From Lepus europaeus (lineage: Eukaryota > Chordata > Mammalia > Lagomorpha > Leporidae): a stretch of 64,000 bases of DNA. Within the stretch, counting starts at the first letter, position 1; each line of letters opens with the position of its first letter. The position numbers were made by a program, and so were the translations under genes. This document shows positions 11,366 to 23,258 of the stretch, piece after piece. The notes under the pieces were generated by a model. That model ran no database searches, was not told the DNA's origin, and was given only the letters and a program-made list of their open reading frames with translations. Where the stretch lies: assembly GCF_033115175.1 (NCBI RefSeq), contig NC_084838.1, positions 59,302,468 through 59,366,467 on the forward strand, in the 5' to 3' direction.

Positions 11366-11714
11366 TTTAAAAAAAATATTTATTTATTTGAAAGTCAGAG
11401 TTACACAGAGAGAGAAGGAGAAAGAGAAAGAGAAAGAGAGAGAGAGAGAGAGAGGTCTTCCATCTGCTTGTTCACTCCCAAGTTGGCCACAATGGCCGGA
11501 GTTATGCTGATCTGAAGCCAGGAGCCAGAAGCTTCTTCCAGGTCTCCCACATGAGTGCAGAGGCCCAAGGACTTGGGCCATCATCTATTGCTTTCCCAGG
11601 CCATAGCAGAGAGCTGGATCTGAAGTGGAGCAGCCCGGACTCAAACCGGTGTCCATAAAGGGATGCCAGCACTGCAGGTGGCAACTTTATCTGCCATGAC
11701 ACAGCACCAGCCCT
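11366..11714 (-). mobile_element. CSINE, minus strand, with expanded GA tract
   Basis: Tail TATTTATTTATTTGAAAGTC, an expanded polypurine tract (GAGAAAGAGAAAGAGAGAG, 11405-11453) and the reversed head GACACAGCACCAGCCC. Confidence 0.9.
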
Positions 11715-11762
11715 AAGTATTACTCTTATATCTTTGTAAAGTCAAAAAAACCTATAAATCAT

Positions 11763-12074
11763 GGGGGCCAACATTGTGGTGTAGCAGGTTAAGCCGCCAT
11801 CTGCAATGACAGCATCACATATGAACAATGGTCCCAGCTGCTCCACTTCTAATCCAGCTCCCTGCTAATGCACCTGGGAAAGCAGAGGAAGACAGATCAA
11901 GTACTTGGGCCCCTGCCACCCATGTGAGATGGAGTTCCAGGTTCCTGGCTTCAGCCCAACCCAGCCCTGGCAGTTGCGGCCATTTAGGGAGGAAGATCTC
12001 TCTCTCTTCTCTTGTTATCTTTTTGTAACTCTGTCTTTCAAATAAACAAATAAGTATTTTCAAAAAAAAAAAAA
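11763..12074 (+). mobile_element. CSINE
   Basis: GGGGGCCAACATTGTGGTGT head, AATCCAGCTCCCTGC body and an A13 tail. Confidence 0.9.
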
Positions 12075-12081
12075 TGTAACC

Positions 12082-12401
12082 TGGGGCCTGTGTTCTAGCA
12101 TAGCAGATTAAGCCGGCATCCCATATGGGCACCTATTCAAGACCCGGCTGCTCGATTTCCAATCCAGATCCCTGCTGATGTGCCTGGGAAAGCAGCAAAA
12201 GATGGCTCAAGTCCTTGGGCCCCTGCACCCATGTGGGAGACCTGGAAGAAGCTCTAGGTCACTGGCTTCAGTCTGGCCAAACCCTGGCTGTTGCAGCCAT
12301 TTGAAGAGTGAACCAGCAGATAAAAGATTGCTCTCTCTCCCTCTCCTCCTCTCTCTGTAACTCTGCCTTTCAAATAAATAACGAATAAATCATAAAAAAA
12401 A
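12082..12401 (+). mobile_element. CSINE, adjacent to previous copy
   Basis: Starts eight bases after the preceding tail: CTGGGGCCTGTGTTCTAGCA, core CCCATATGGGCACC, tail AAATAAATAACGAATAAATC. Head-to-tail with its neighbour. Confidence 0.9.
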
Positions 12402-12571
12402 CGAAGTCAAATCATTTTAAGTTGAGGACTATTTGTATACATACAACATACAGTATATAAAATATATATATTTGTATTTTTAAAATAAGCAAAACCACAC
12501 ACATATATAAATACTTATATATATATATATATATATATCTCACTATTTTTTTCTGACAAAAAGAATCTTAT
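12402..12571. repeat. AT-rich stretch with (TA)n
   Basis: Low-complexity sequence with a clean TA alternation at 12516-12538 and further TATA clusters at 12455-12510. Confidence 0.8.
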
Positions 12572-12587
12572 GAAAATTGTCTTTAGA

Positions 12588-12951
12588 GGCTGGCACTGTG
12601 GCTCAACAGGCTAATCCTCCGCCTTGCGGTGCCGGCACACTGGGTTCTAGTCCCGGTCGGGGTGCCGGATTCTGTCCCAGTTGCCCCTCTTCCAGGCCAG
12701 CTCTCTGCTGTGGCCCGGAGTGCAGTGGAGGATGGCCCAAATCCTTGAGCCCTGCACCTGCATGGGAGACCAGGAGAAGCACCTGGCCCCTGGCTTCGGA
12801 TCAGCGTGGTGCACCAGCTGCAGCATGCCGGCCACGGCGGCCATTGGAGGGTGAACCAAAGGCAAAGGAAGACCTTTCTCTCTGTCTCTCTCTCTCTCTC
12901 TCACTGTCCACTCTGCCTGTCAAAAAAAAATTTAAAAAAAAAAAAGAAAAA
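12588..12951 (+). mobile_element. Young CSINE with perfect 16-bp target-site duplication
   Basis: AGGCTGGCACTGTGGCTC head, GGTTCTAGTCCCGGTCGG core and a two-part A-rich tail. The target duplication GAAAATTGTCTTTAGA is exact at 12572-12587 and 12952-12967. Confidence 0.95.
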
Positions 12952-12976
12952 GAAAATTGTCTTTAGAAAATGGAAT

Positions 12977-13258
12977 TGGGGCTAGTGCTGTGGCATAGCA
13001 GGTAAAGCCGGTAAAGCTGCTATGGGTGCTGGTTTGCGTCCTGGCTGCTCCACTTCTGATCCAGCTCTCTGCTATGGCCTGGAAAAGCAGTAGAAGATGG
13101 CCCAAGTCCTTGGGTCCCTGCACTCACGTGGGAGACCTGGAAGCTCCAGGCTCCTGGCTTCGGATTGGCCCAGTTCCGGCCATTGCCATTTGGGGAGTGA
13201 ACCAGTGGATGAAAGACCTCTCTCTGTGTGTCTCTGCCTCTACCTCTCTGTAATTGGA
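12977..13258 (+). mobile_element. CSINE lacking a tail
   Basis: GGGGCTAGTGCTGTGGCATA head with a short internal duplication (GTAAAGCCGGTAAAGC). It stops inside the CT-rich region (CTCTCTGTAATTGG) with no A tail, so the 3' end was deleted. Confidence 0.85.
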
Positions 13259-13762
13259 TTGTGGGTTAGGGAAAAAAAGTTTTGTGAGTTTTGAAATTTT
13301 ATTTTTTTTCTACTCATTTTTTTTATCTTTAAAAGTATTTTAATCATGAGCAAAGATTATGAACTGGCAGCTCACAAAAGTAAAACGTATAGCTGATTAA
13401 CATGAAAATGGAGGAAAACTGTTACTATAATAGTAATCAAAAATGGAAAAGTAAAATCAGATTATTTTACAATGAAAATTAAATTTTAACAATCACAACA
13501 CTAAATATTAAGAAAGCTTTGTGAAACAGGCATTCATAAGTTGCTCATCATTATATGAGTTGACAGAACTACTTGGACTATAACTGGGCAACTGTCTGAA
13601 ATGGTCAGTTCTATTTAATCCAATAATTCCATTTATGATTAGGTTCCTCATATTAATAATAGAAAAATTATAAATAATCTAACTACCATGGTAGAATATT
13701 ATGTAGCTATAAAATTCACAGTCATATTTTTTGGATAATGTGGATGAATGCTTAGGTCTGAC
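13259..13762. other. Unique AT-rich sequence
   Basis: No gene. Part of 13570-13740 has a weak old-L1 flavour (TTAGGTTCCTCATATT, TATGTAGCTATAAAATTCA) but is too degenerate to assign. Confidence 0.3.
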
Positions 13763-14105
13763 CAAGGGTTAGTAAATTTAGGGGGTAAAAGGTCAAAGAA
13801 TAAATATTGTATGCTTTGCAGACTATTTATTCTCTGGAATAACTACTAATAATCCCTGCAGCTGTAGCAAAAAAGTATCCGTAGATGATATTTAAGTGAA
13901 CCAGCAAGCCATGGTCTGATAAGAGTTTATTTATGGACACTGAAATTCGGATTTCACATAATTTTCATGTGTCTGTCATGAAATACCATTCTTCTTTGTT
14001 TTTTCTCCAACCGTTTAAAATGTTAAAGTCATTCTAAGCTCACAGGCCATACAAAAACAGGTGGTAGGTGGACTGGGCTCACAGGCTGTATTTCGCTGAC
14101 TCTTG
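13763..14105. mobile_element. hAT-Charlie-type non-autonomous DNA transposon
   Basis: Opens with CAAGGGTTAGTAAATTTAGG and closes with the reverse match (CTGTATTTCGCTGACTCTTG). The interior contains TAAATATTGTATGCTTTGCA, AGAGTTTATTTATGGACACT and ACAAAAACAGGTGGTAGG, in the order of the mammalian hAT elements that read GGCAAACTTTTTCTGTAAAG at one end. About 343 bases, so close to complete. No clear 8-bp duplication survives. Confidence 0.7.
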
Positions 14106-15037
14106 AGCAAGACTATATACATGAAAAAGCAGTACACAAAATTCCATATGGTACTTATTTTGAGATATTGGAATTGTTGAAATTTTTTCTCTATTCCTCT
14201 GCATTTTCCAAATTACACATAAGCATTTTATAACTCAAATGCTTTATTTAAAAGACTAATTTTATATATACTGAAACTATATATTTTAGTGTAGTTATGA
14301 CTCTGAAATGTGTGACCAAAATGAAAATGTAATTGATTAGTTAACGGTCTCAGAGGGTAGGTCTTAACCAAGTGTTTGGTGAGTTTTGAAAAGATTTTTA
14401 TTTAACAGAGAACACTCTTATTTCAACATTTTCAGATATCAACAGCACATTCTCAATCTGACACTGAATGAATGCCTACACAATTATACTGAGTGACTTG
14501 CACCTCTACTATGCATAAACACAACTCCTTAGGCACAGTGGCTACTTGTGTGCCCTCATTCCACTCCAAATAGCACTTCCAGCTGCCAAATTACAACTCA
14601 TGTGGTCAAAATGTATACATGTTACACTCTCTCAGGGAACTATTAGGCAAAAATTTTCTGACCACTTTTTCATTACTGAAGAATTTCCTCTTAAAGTTAT
14701 AAACCTTTTTTAATTCAATGTCAAAAATTTCATAACAATCTGAAAGCTATAAACTTAGAACATTTAGCAGCATGTTTTTCTCTGAGTGGAATTACTGACC
14801 ATTCATTGAGGTACAGAGAAGCAACAGAAAGTGGAATCATTTAGAATTTAAAGTTAGTACCAGTCAATCACATATCTGAGCAAAATTGGCAATGAATTCA
14901 CATTTTACAAAATTGAAAAACACTCTTTCCATGCCCCTCCTTTTCCCTGCTATTAAGTCATGCTACCTATTATTCCATCATATCACACCTAAAATCCCCA
15001 ATAATTCTCCAAGAGATGCTACAAATGGTGTTCTGTT
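14106..15037. other. Unique sequence
   Basis: Repeat-free by eye and AT-rich. No exon-like frame with splice sites was seen. Confidence 0.35.
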
Positions 15038-15343
15038 TTTAAGTATTTACTTACTTATTTATGAGAGAAAGAGAAAGAGAGTGAGAGCGAGAGAATGAGA
15101 GAGGGCTCCCATCCACTGATCCAAATGTCCATAAAGGTAGAGCTTGGGAGAAGACCAAAGCTGGGTGCTCATCCAGATCTCCCACATGGTTGGAAGGAAC
15201 CCAATTATTTGAGCCATCACTACTGCCTCCCAGGGCCTGCACTGGCAGGAAGCTGGAGTTAGAAGCTGAAGGCAGGTATTGAACCCAGGCACTCTGATTA
15301 TAGGATGCAGGCATCTTAACTGCTAGGCGAAACTTCTACCCCA
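15038..15343 (-). mobile_element. Older CSINE, minus strand
   Basis: Tail TTTACTTACTTATTTATGAG, polypurine tract, CTCCCATCCACTGATCC, and older-type body GGGCCTGCACTGGCAGG and TATAGGATGCAGGCATC. Confidence 0.85.
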
Positions 15344-15940
15344 TACATAGTCAGTCTTTACTTCTATTTCCCTGCTGACCATCCAAATACCAGTTCTGTA
15401 TTCTCCAGGGCTGTGGACCCTTTGAGCAATTCTATGGCAGGGCCTTCCTGAAGGTACCTCCTACCTTCAGTTAAAAGAATGTGGTTTCTCTATGTGTGAG
15501 TGAGAGAGAAGCACTTCAGATGTAAGAGAAATCATGTGATCTGGGGTCATATCTGTGGAATTCTTTCAAGTCACTAGCAGTGGGGAGTATGCTCCAAAAC
15601 AAATCACTTAGCTGGTAATGATATTTCCTTTACGTGATAGAAAAGAATGTTATTTCTGATAAAACTCGGCCATTTCCAGCAGTCACAAACCAAACCCATG
15701 TTTCAAGAGAAAGTTCTATAAAACTGTGAGAATAATATAACAACTGCAGAATTCCAAAGTAATAGACCTACAGGTTATATTTCAGAAATCAACTCCCTAC
15801 ATTATCAAATCTATAAAGCAAAAGGCATATCTAAACATATTTATTGTTAGAATCCTAAATTAGCCCATTTGTTAAAGCTTTTTGCTAAATTTGACTTTAT
15901 TGGCAGTATTTTTATGTATTTCTAGAGTAAAATATGTTGC
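15344..15940. other. Unique sequence
   Basis: No gene or repeat recognised. Confidence 0.3.
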
Positions 15941-16312
15941 TACTATATATACATATATATACATACATATGTACATTGTGAAATGAGAAGATAAGGTTCA
16001 TTTAACGTATCATCACCTCATATACTTATCTTTCTATAGTAAGAATATTAAAAATCCCTCGTTTAGCAATTTAAAAGTATGCAATGTTCTATTATTAACT
16101 GTAGTTGCCTTGCTGCATAAGAGTTCAACCAAAACTTTCCTACTAAATGAAAGCTTGTACCAATTAACCAACAATTCCACTTTCCCTGTCCACCTGACCC
16201 CGCAGCCTCTGGCAGTTGCCATTCTGCCATCTAGTTTTACGAGTTTAAATTGTCATATTTCACATGTGAGACTATGTATGAAATATTTGTCTTTCTGTGC
16301 CTAGACTGCTTT
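15941..16312 (-). mobile_element. Old L1 3' UTR, minus strand
   Basis: Matches the older mammalian L1 (L1ME/L1MC-like) 3' region in reverse: CCGCAGCCTCTGGCAGTTGC, TTTCACATGTGAGACTATG, TTTGTCTTTCTGTGCC. It is separated from its ORF2 part at 16709 by about 400 bases. Confidence 0.65.
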
Positions 16313-16708
16313 TATAATTAAATAAATAACTTTATATGTAACACTTTAGATTTCATAAATGCCAACAATATAGCAAAGTGCCATGAATTTTAGCTGAGGA
16401 ACAGCCAACAATCAAGACCCTTTAAGAAATCAAAGATAATAAAATGTAAAAAGAATTCTGATGGGTGGTTTAAAATTTTGTCACTGTCGGGGAAGGAAAC
16501 AGAAGACAGGTGCAGATAGCAATAGATTTCTGTCATATGCACCTTTAACTGTGAAACCATTCTCTGGAGGTTTGGAAGAGCTTAACAGATTTGGACTGAG
16601 TAATGTCCACAGAACACAGAATTCCTGCTACCTCCAGCAGTAGTTCTGAGACTTCTGCTCTTGAGTTGTGGAGCATCTACAGATACAATTATCCAGATAG
16701 TGATTCAT
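16313..16708. other. Unassigned insert within the old L1
   Basis: Sequence with no L1 similarity by eye, splitting the L1 3' UTR from its ORF2. It could be another old element or a rearrangement; no tail or target duplication seen. Confidence 0.35.
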
Positions 16709-17372
16709 TGTTACAAATGACCAAATTGTGTTCTTTTTAAGGATGAATGGTAGGCCATTGTATATACACATCACAATCTTTTTTATCCATTCACTTTCTT
16801 ATGGACACTTAGATGGTTTCCAAATCTTAGCTACTGTGAACAATGCTGCAGTGAACATGGATATGTAGACATCTCTTTGACAGAACGATTCCAGTTCCTC
16901 TGGAAATACACTCAGAAGTGGGACTGTTGGATCATATGGTAATCCTATTTTTTGTTTTGGCAGAACCTCCATACTATTTTCCAAAATTGCTGCTCTAATT
17001 TACATTCTCACCCACAGTGAACACAGGTTCTCTTTTCTTCACATTCTTGCCAACACTAGCTACCTTTCATCTTTTTGGTAACAGCCGTTCTGATGAGTCT
17101 GATATGATACCTCATTGTGGTTTTAATTTACATTTCCCTGATGACTGGTGATGCTCACAGTTTTTAATATAGCCTTTGTCCTTCTATGTGTCATATTTTT
17201 GAGAAATTTCTGTGCCCCTTTCTTCAGTAGAACTACTTGTTTCCTTATTAGTGAGTTTGATTGCCTTATAAATTTTGGATATGAGCCCTTTATCTGATGT
17301 GTGATTTGCAAATATTTTCTTCTAATTCTAATTTTCTCTTCACTCTGCTAATTATTTCCTTTCCTGTGCAGA
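16709..17372 (-). pseudogene. L1 ORF2 C-terminal fragment, minus strand
   Basis: Reverse-sense L1 ORF2 end: in minus sense the frame at 16984-16799 reads KIGLPYDPTVPLLSVF, matching the conserved L1 ORF2 stretch (PYDPAIPLL). Farther in, CTTTATCTGATGTGTGATTTG is another L1 landmark. It has multiple stops and is an ancient dead copy. Confidence 0.8.
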
Positions 17373-17379
17373 AGCTATC

Positions 17380-17475
17380 AGGATTCTACAATGTGCCAGA
17401 TACTGTTCCAGGTACCAGAATACAGCACTGAACACATAAACATTCCCTGTCCTCAGGATTGGTTACTAGTTCTTG
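17380..17475 (-). mobile_element. L2 3' end, minus strand
   Basis: ACAATGTGCCAGATACTGTT, AGAATACAGCACTGAACA and CCCTGTCCTCAGG are the reversed L2 terminal segment. Confidence 0.65.
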
Positions 17476-18977
17476 ACTAAACTAATATGCACCTTGAGCC
17501 ATTTCTCCTTAAGATTGTAATCTGCTGAAATAGTATAGAACCACACACCTGCTGTTCTCATAGCATGTGCTTTGATGCACAATGGCTCTGGAAGTTTCCC
17601 AGTCTCAGGCTCTGTGGATACAGACCAGAATCAGATTTCCGTGGTTCTTCCCTGACTTGCTCACGTGACACCCATCATACCCATCAAGAACTGCTGGGCA
17701 GCTGTAATCCCTCCACCAAGGCCTGCCTCCACTGTGTTAGAGGGGCTCCATGGGCCACGTAGGTGATGTCACGATACAGGTTGTCCATATGGCTATCCCT
17801 CCCTCTCTGTTCCTGGAACACTGTGGCGACTCTGACTGGAAGCCAGTGTTTTGCAGGGTCTGTCACAAGATGTTTCTCTCAGCTCCCCTCTGCAGGCCCT
17901 TTGCCTGAGAGGGCGGATGCCAGGCCGTAGGCCTGCATGGAGGAGAGGCATTGGGCAGCCCTCTCCACTTTGCCCTTCCTTCTGTGGCACTTGCTCACAA
18001 AGCCTCCACTAAGCTTGCTTCTCCATAGACAGAGCTCTCATCCAAATTAACTCCCTAACTGCCTGCATATCTGATTTTTCAGAAAAGCCTAGACTTGTCT
18101 GAAACACAGCTTGGGCTCAGAGAAGGGTCTCCACGAGACAATGATTCTGGCTTAGCTCTCCAAGCTCTTGACTATAACCCTTACCAGTTATTGAGGTGCC
18201 TCTTCATTTTCTCTGGTACAAATGCACTTATAATTTGCATAAACACCATCCTTTCAGATTTCTGTTTCCTACTTCATCTCTTTATTGTATATTTGCTTAT
18301 TACTTGGAAATATGTAACTTTCTACTGAGCACAAGAAATAGGACAGATGAAACTCTGAAGAAGTGTTAACCACAGACAATGAATCTGCAAGCCATGTGTG
18401 AGACATGGGAATCTGCATGCCCAGCATAGTGAGCTAGCACCCTATAAGACATGTTACTTTACAAACAGAAAGGGATGGAAGGACCATCTCGTAAGGTAGA
18501 GCGATAATGCCACCTTTAAGCTAATGTCCTTTTTAAACAGGCCCTAGAACTTTCGTTAAACCCAAAGCTGTTCAGCAGCCAAAATGTCAAACTGTAAGTG
18601 CTAGCCAGGCACATTTATCTCTGCAGCCTTCCTAAATGACAGGGTGTGCAAGGGGCTCCAGGCACCTTCTGTCCTCCAGGCTCCCTTTTCAGACTTCAAA
18701 CCTGGTCCCTAGAGGGGAGAAGGCTGACACAGCACAGAAGAAGTCCTAGGAATGCAGTCCTTTCACCTGCTTGCTCTCTACCATGTCTCTTCTTGCTTTT
18801 CACTGTATGTTTTAATTAATTCCATAAAGCATGTGATTTTAATCTCTTCCATGAGATCTTCTGTTCTATGATCTCTGGGATAACTTGTCCGAGAGTGTGC
18901 TTGGAAGCTATCGATGCCATAAGGTAATTTCCCACACAACATCTTTGCTCTCTAGCACCAATGAAAATGCTCATTCT
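17476..18977. other. Unique sequence, GC-richer in its first part
   Basis: 17560-18020 is clearly richer in GC than its surroundings and holds a CRE-like GTGATGTCAC at 17762-17771. There is no CpG cluster, and no open frame with splice signals stands out. Could be a conserved or LTR-derived segment; unassigned. Confidence 0.35.
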
Positions 18978-19301
18978 TTAAAGGTTTATTTATTTATTTG
19001 AAAGGCAGTGTTACAGAGAATCAGAGGCAGAGAGAGGGAAAGAGATCTTCCATCCACTGGTTCTCTCTCCAGATGGCCACAACAGTGGAGCTGAGCCAAT
19101 CCAAAGCCAAGAGCCAGGCACTTCCTCCAGGTCTCCCACGTGGGTGCAGGGACCCAAGGATTTGAGCCAACTTCTACTGCTTTCCCACGTCGTAGTAGAG
19201 AGCTGGATTGGAAGTGGAGCAGCCGGGACTCGAACCAGCGCCCATATGGGATGCTGGCACTGCAGGCGGCAGCCTTAGCAGCTATGCCACAGCGCTGGCC
19301 C
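18978..19301 (-). mobile_element. CSINE, minus strand
   Basis: Tail GGTTTATTTATTTATTTGAA, GCCCATATGGGATGCTGGC core and reversed head CCACAGCGCTGGCCC. The core contains CGGGACTCGAACCAG, a well-kept reversed B box. Confidence 0.92.
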
Positions 19302-19469
19302 AACCTCCTGCTGTTTTTTAAAACTTACTTCAAGTATGACTGTTCCCCTAAAGCTTCCCTGCCATCTATTACTTTACATGGAGGTCTAGATGTCCTCAGG
19401 TTATCATAACAGCCCCCTACCCTTTCACAATATGTGTAGCATCTTATCATAGTCCTCTGCTTGCTTGGA

Positions 19470-19640
19470 TCTGCACTTTTTTATATGGTAGCCATATATA
19501 GCTATCTAATTGTAAATTAATTAAAGTTTAAATTAAATTAAAGTTCAGTTCCTCAGTCCCACTAGCCACATTCCAAGTGCTCAACACCACATCTCCAGCA
19601 TCACTGTACATTCTAACCAAACAGTGCTGGCTGGGGTGCT
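19470..19640. mobile_element. Old MER-class DNA transposon fragment
   Basis: GGTAGCCATATATAGCTATC, TAAAGTTTAAATTAAATTAA, CAGTTCCTCAGTCCCACTAG and CACATTCCAAGTGCTCAAC match a widespread mammalian non-autonomous (hAT-like) element. I am not sure of its exact family name. Confidence 0.55.
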
Positions 19641-20329
19641 CATTCTTTGAAGGCCCAGGCTACTCTGTTTATGTGTTATCAGTGGCCACGGGGTAGCAAG
19701 TAGAGAAGAGATACTCCATATACCTGCCTGTTGTTGAATGCATGAAAGGACTTCTAATCTGTATTCCAAAAACAAATCCCAACAAGTAGGACATGTTTTC
19801 ACATTAAACTCTTCTCTTGCTGAAAATACTTTTATTTTACAAAGTTTAATTCCAGCTTTCTTCAATTTCTCATTTCCAAAGTTTCAGAAGGGACCTCACT
19901 ATTTTTCTCTGTGTTTACCTTTCGTGAGCTTCTGGTGGCTATCATTATGACACATTAACCTTAGGCCTCTAAGAAAAAAAAAGAAGGAAAGCAGCCTTGG
20001 ACAAAAGACAAGAGAAAAGTTACCTAGGCAAAAGTCCATTCTCAAGTCAACCAGGCACAAATCCTAGCTCCCTAAAGCTAGATTTTCTACATTGAAGTAA
20101 AATGCATCGCTTATTCTACTGCATTAATTGTCAATTTTCATATTCTCTTGAGAAAAAGATTCTATTATAAGCTAAATGTGGAGGCAATCTAATTGTTTGA
20201 TGTAAACCTTCAAAGTTTCCTTTGAGTTGAATGTCTATCTGCTTGGGCAGAAAAGGGGAAAAGAGGGAATTTACATTCACTTTGCTAAACATTAGCATCT
20301 TTTGTTCAATCATTTGAATGCAGGACAGT
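19641..20329. other. Unique sequence
   Basis: No repeat or gene recognised. Confidence 0.3.
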
Positions 20330-20800
20330 TAGGGGGAAACAGCTTACAGAACAAGGGTTGACACATACAGTGTAAAATCTTTTAAGGTGCTTGGATTCAA
20401 TGAGGGAGAAAGTGAGACGGAACCATATTTCAGCTTCCTCACTGTGTTTCAGTCTGCGGGAACTTTGTGACAGGTCTCTGTCTCTCAGCTACACTTGACT
20501 GGCTTCTGCTGACATTCAGCTGTCAGACAGCAACCCTTTACCAGGCCCCTAACATGCTCCACAGCTTCACCCAATTAACTCGCTTTCACTTGACACGGCA
20601 GCAAAAAGCTTCATAATAGGTGGTCAAGGTGCATGGTGTCCGCCTGCCCTCGAACTGCTCACACACAGCAAGATGTTTAACTACTTTTCTTCTGGCCTGC
20701 GTGCTCAGAACTACTGTGACTGCAATTTGGTTATTCCATCTATCGGATTGGACAGAGATCTAAGAAATATTATAGTGATACATTAAACTGCTTAAAAACA
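20330..20800. promoter_or_regulatory. Possible conserved enhancer-like block
   Basis: Repeat-free and less AT-rich, with a palindromic TGACATTCAGCTGTCA at 20510-20525 (paired MEIS/TGIF-type half sites around a CAGCTG E-box) and a homeodomain-type AATTA core near 20572-20576. No open frame of note. The regulatory reading is inference from motif clustering and absence of repeats. Confidence 0.25.
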
Positions 20801-21121
20801 GAACTCGGCATGACTAAAGTTAAATTTCAAGTCAGGTCTTTAGACCTGATGAAGAGGAAGACTTAATTTTTAGAAGACCAAAACTTAATGCTGTCCAACA
20901 ATCAATTCACAGTTTTTCAACCACATCATTAATAGTAGTATTGTCTACAGATCACCCGGCATAGAGTAATCAATAAGTAATGGCAGAAAGTTCTAGGCAT
21001 AATTCAAGGTACAGAATTCAGCTTTTTAATAAAAATGTACTTTTTGACAAACTCAATAATATTTCTGTATATTTTTTCATGCTATTCAGCCTTTCAGATG
21101 AAAACCAATGTGCTTAAAAAC
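20801..21121. other. Unique AT-rich sequence
   Basis: Nothing recognised. Confidence 0.3.
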
Positions 21122-21131
21122 ACGTTTAGCT

Positions 21132-21470
21132 GGCTGGCGCCACAGCTCACTTCGCTAATCCTCCGCCTGCGGCGCCAGTACCCCGGGTTCCAGTCCCATT
21201 TGGGGCGCTGGTTCTGTCCCGGTTGCTCCTCTTCCAGTCCAGCTCTCTGCTGTGGCCCGGGAAGGCAGTGGAGGATGGCCCAAGTACTTGGGTCCCTGCA
21301 CCCACATGGGAGACCAGGAAGAAGCACCTGGCTCCTGGCTTCAGATCAGCGCAGTACATCGGCCGCAGCGAGCCAGCCGTAGCGGCCATTTGGAGAGTGA
21401 ACCAACAGAAAAGGAAGACCTTTCTCTCTGTCTCGCTCTCACTGTCTAACTCTGCCTATAAAAAAAAAAT
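21132..21470 (+). mobile_element. CSINE with short target-site duplication
   Basis: GGCTGGCGCCACAGCTCAC head, TGCGGCGCCAGTACCCCGGG core, and AAAAAAAAAT tail. Flanked by ACGTTTAGCT (21122-21131) and ACATTTAGCT (21471-21480). Confidence 0.93.
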
Positions 21471-21480
21471 ACATTTAGCT

Positions 21481-22872
21481 AAGAAACAAAACTGTTATGC
21501 TTATTTTGAGAAATGATCTGAGTAATTTGCACATTTTCCCTCACCTCCCAATATATCTAAACCTAAGCATATAATCAGTTTTCATTTATTTGTGCTCTGA
21601 AAATAGGAAATTATGAAAAAAAAATCAGTATTACATAAAGGAAAAAAGCAGTATGAACTGTACTGCCTTCAAAAGGCTAGATTTGTAAAGCTATGGGATA
21701 AAGAGGCCACAAAAATGTTACTTAAAGATGGGGTTATTATTGACATTCAAATATAGAAACGTATAGGGATTATTAAGAAAAGTTCTGATTTCAATTCCAA
21801 GTATCCTATTGGTAATCAAAACTGAAAATCTAAATACAGCATGGGAAATTCTAGCTTCTACCATGATGAACGAATTCCAGCAGAGATTTATCACTACTTC
21901 ACACCAGCGTGACTACAACTTGCCCTTCACTCTAAGGTTTTGGAGTCAGGTCTTGAAGTACCAGTGCTTTTGTGGTATGCCTTCAAATTGAAGGAACTCT
22001 TTGTCTATATAAAATGCTAATTTTTGTATTGAATTCTACCCACTTTTTACTAGAAGCTTAAGGCAGAAGGAGCTGTTGAGTGAATTACAGGGCAATTAAG
22101 AAACTACCCTGAATCCATAGCATTCATGAATTCTAGCCAAATTTTCCATCTAAATCTATCTAGAATCTAATCTTTCTCCAGCTCCAATGTTGCTACCATT
22201 GCACAGATAATTCTCACTCCTCACTTGTACTTCTTTAGTATTTTGATCATACTTCCTTGTATGCATTCATATAGAGAGATGTGTCTATACAAAAACTATC
22301 AGACCCCTAAAAGAAATCTCCTTAAGGATGTACTATAATGTGGTGCTTAAGATATGGGCATGAAAGAGTTCTGGGAAAATGGTACAGTAGAAAGCAACAG
22401 AAACCACCTAGACAAAAACTGCTCTGGCGGTATCTGTCTGATATAACTAGTTTGGAACTCTGGAGTCTATTAAAGGCTTCTACCACCTAGGAGACGGTTT
22501 GGATGGTAAACTGCAGTTAATTTTACCCCTTAGAACAGTAGCGATTACCCAACAACCACACCCATCCCCATGACAGACACCAATGCACATGTTCCTGGAG
22601 TGGGTTGTACACAGCTTACAGGAATCATCATGGGAAAAAGGAACCTGCCCTTCAAACATCAGAATGTGTGCTTCTGAACACTGGTACAACGATGCAGGCA
22701 AACATTACTGGTGCACCACCCTGCATTGTGGCAAGCCCCTTACCCTTAGCTGAAGGGCAATCAGGAAATTTAAAGGCCTGGCATTCTGTCTCCCCTTTTC
22801 ATTTTTTTTTTCTCCTTTCCCACTTTGGGAACCAGACATTAAGGAAGAAGATATTCAAAAGCAACTAAAAGG
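21481..22872. other. Unique sequence
   Basis: 22400-22800 is less AT-rich and looks single-copy. A 73-codon minus-strand open frame at 22701-22480 has no recognisable domain and no splice signals. No gene call made. Confidence 0.3.
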
Positions 22873-23168
22873 TCAGACTTTTTATCATAGTGGTTAATAC
22901 GCCAGTTAAGATGTCCACATCCCACACTGGAGTACCTGGGTTCAATATCAGGCTCTAGTTCCTGACTCTAGCTCCCTACTAAAGCAGACCCTTATAGGTA
23001 GCAGGTGATAGTTCAAATATTTGGTTACTGCAATACATTTGGGAGACCTGGGTTGAGTTCCAGGCTCCTGGCTACAGCCAGGTCTAGCCTTGGCTGTAGT
23101 GGACATTTGGAGAATGAATGAATGAAGGTGCTCACTCTCTCTCTCAAATAAATAAGCTAAAAAAAAAG
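22873..23168 (+). mobile_element. Old diverged CSINE
   Basis: CATAGTGGTTAATACGCCAG, TCCACATCCCACACTGGAG, GAGTTCCAGGCTCCTGGC and AAATAAATAAGC(A)n. Older subfamily, like 4330-4655. Confidence 0.8.
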
Positions 23169-23258
23169 CAACAGACCAGCCACATATGAGGAAAACTAGA
23201 AAGTGACTGCACAAGTCCAAGGAAAGACGTAGGCTCAAAAAAGGCTTGAAAAGACACT

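Noticed and set aside
17560..18020. GC-richer stretch as a CpG island promoter
   Set aside because: CpG dinucleotides are not clustered and no first exon is apparent.
22480..22701. Cysteine-rich 73-codon minus-strand frame
   Set aside because: Looked exon-like at first, but has no acceptor or donor and no recognisable fold.
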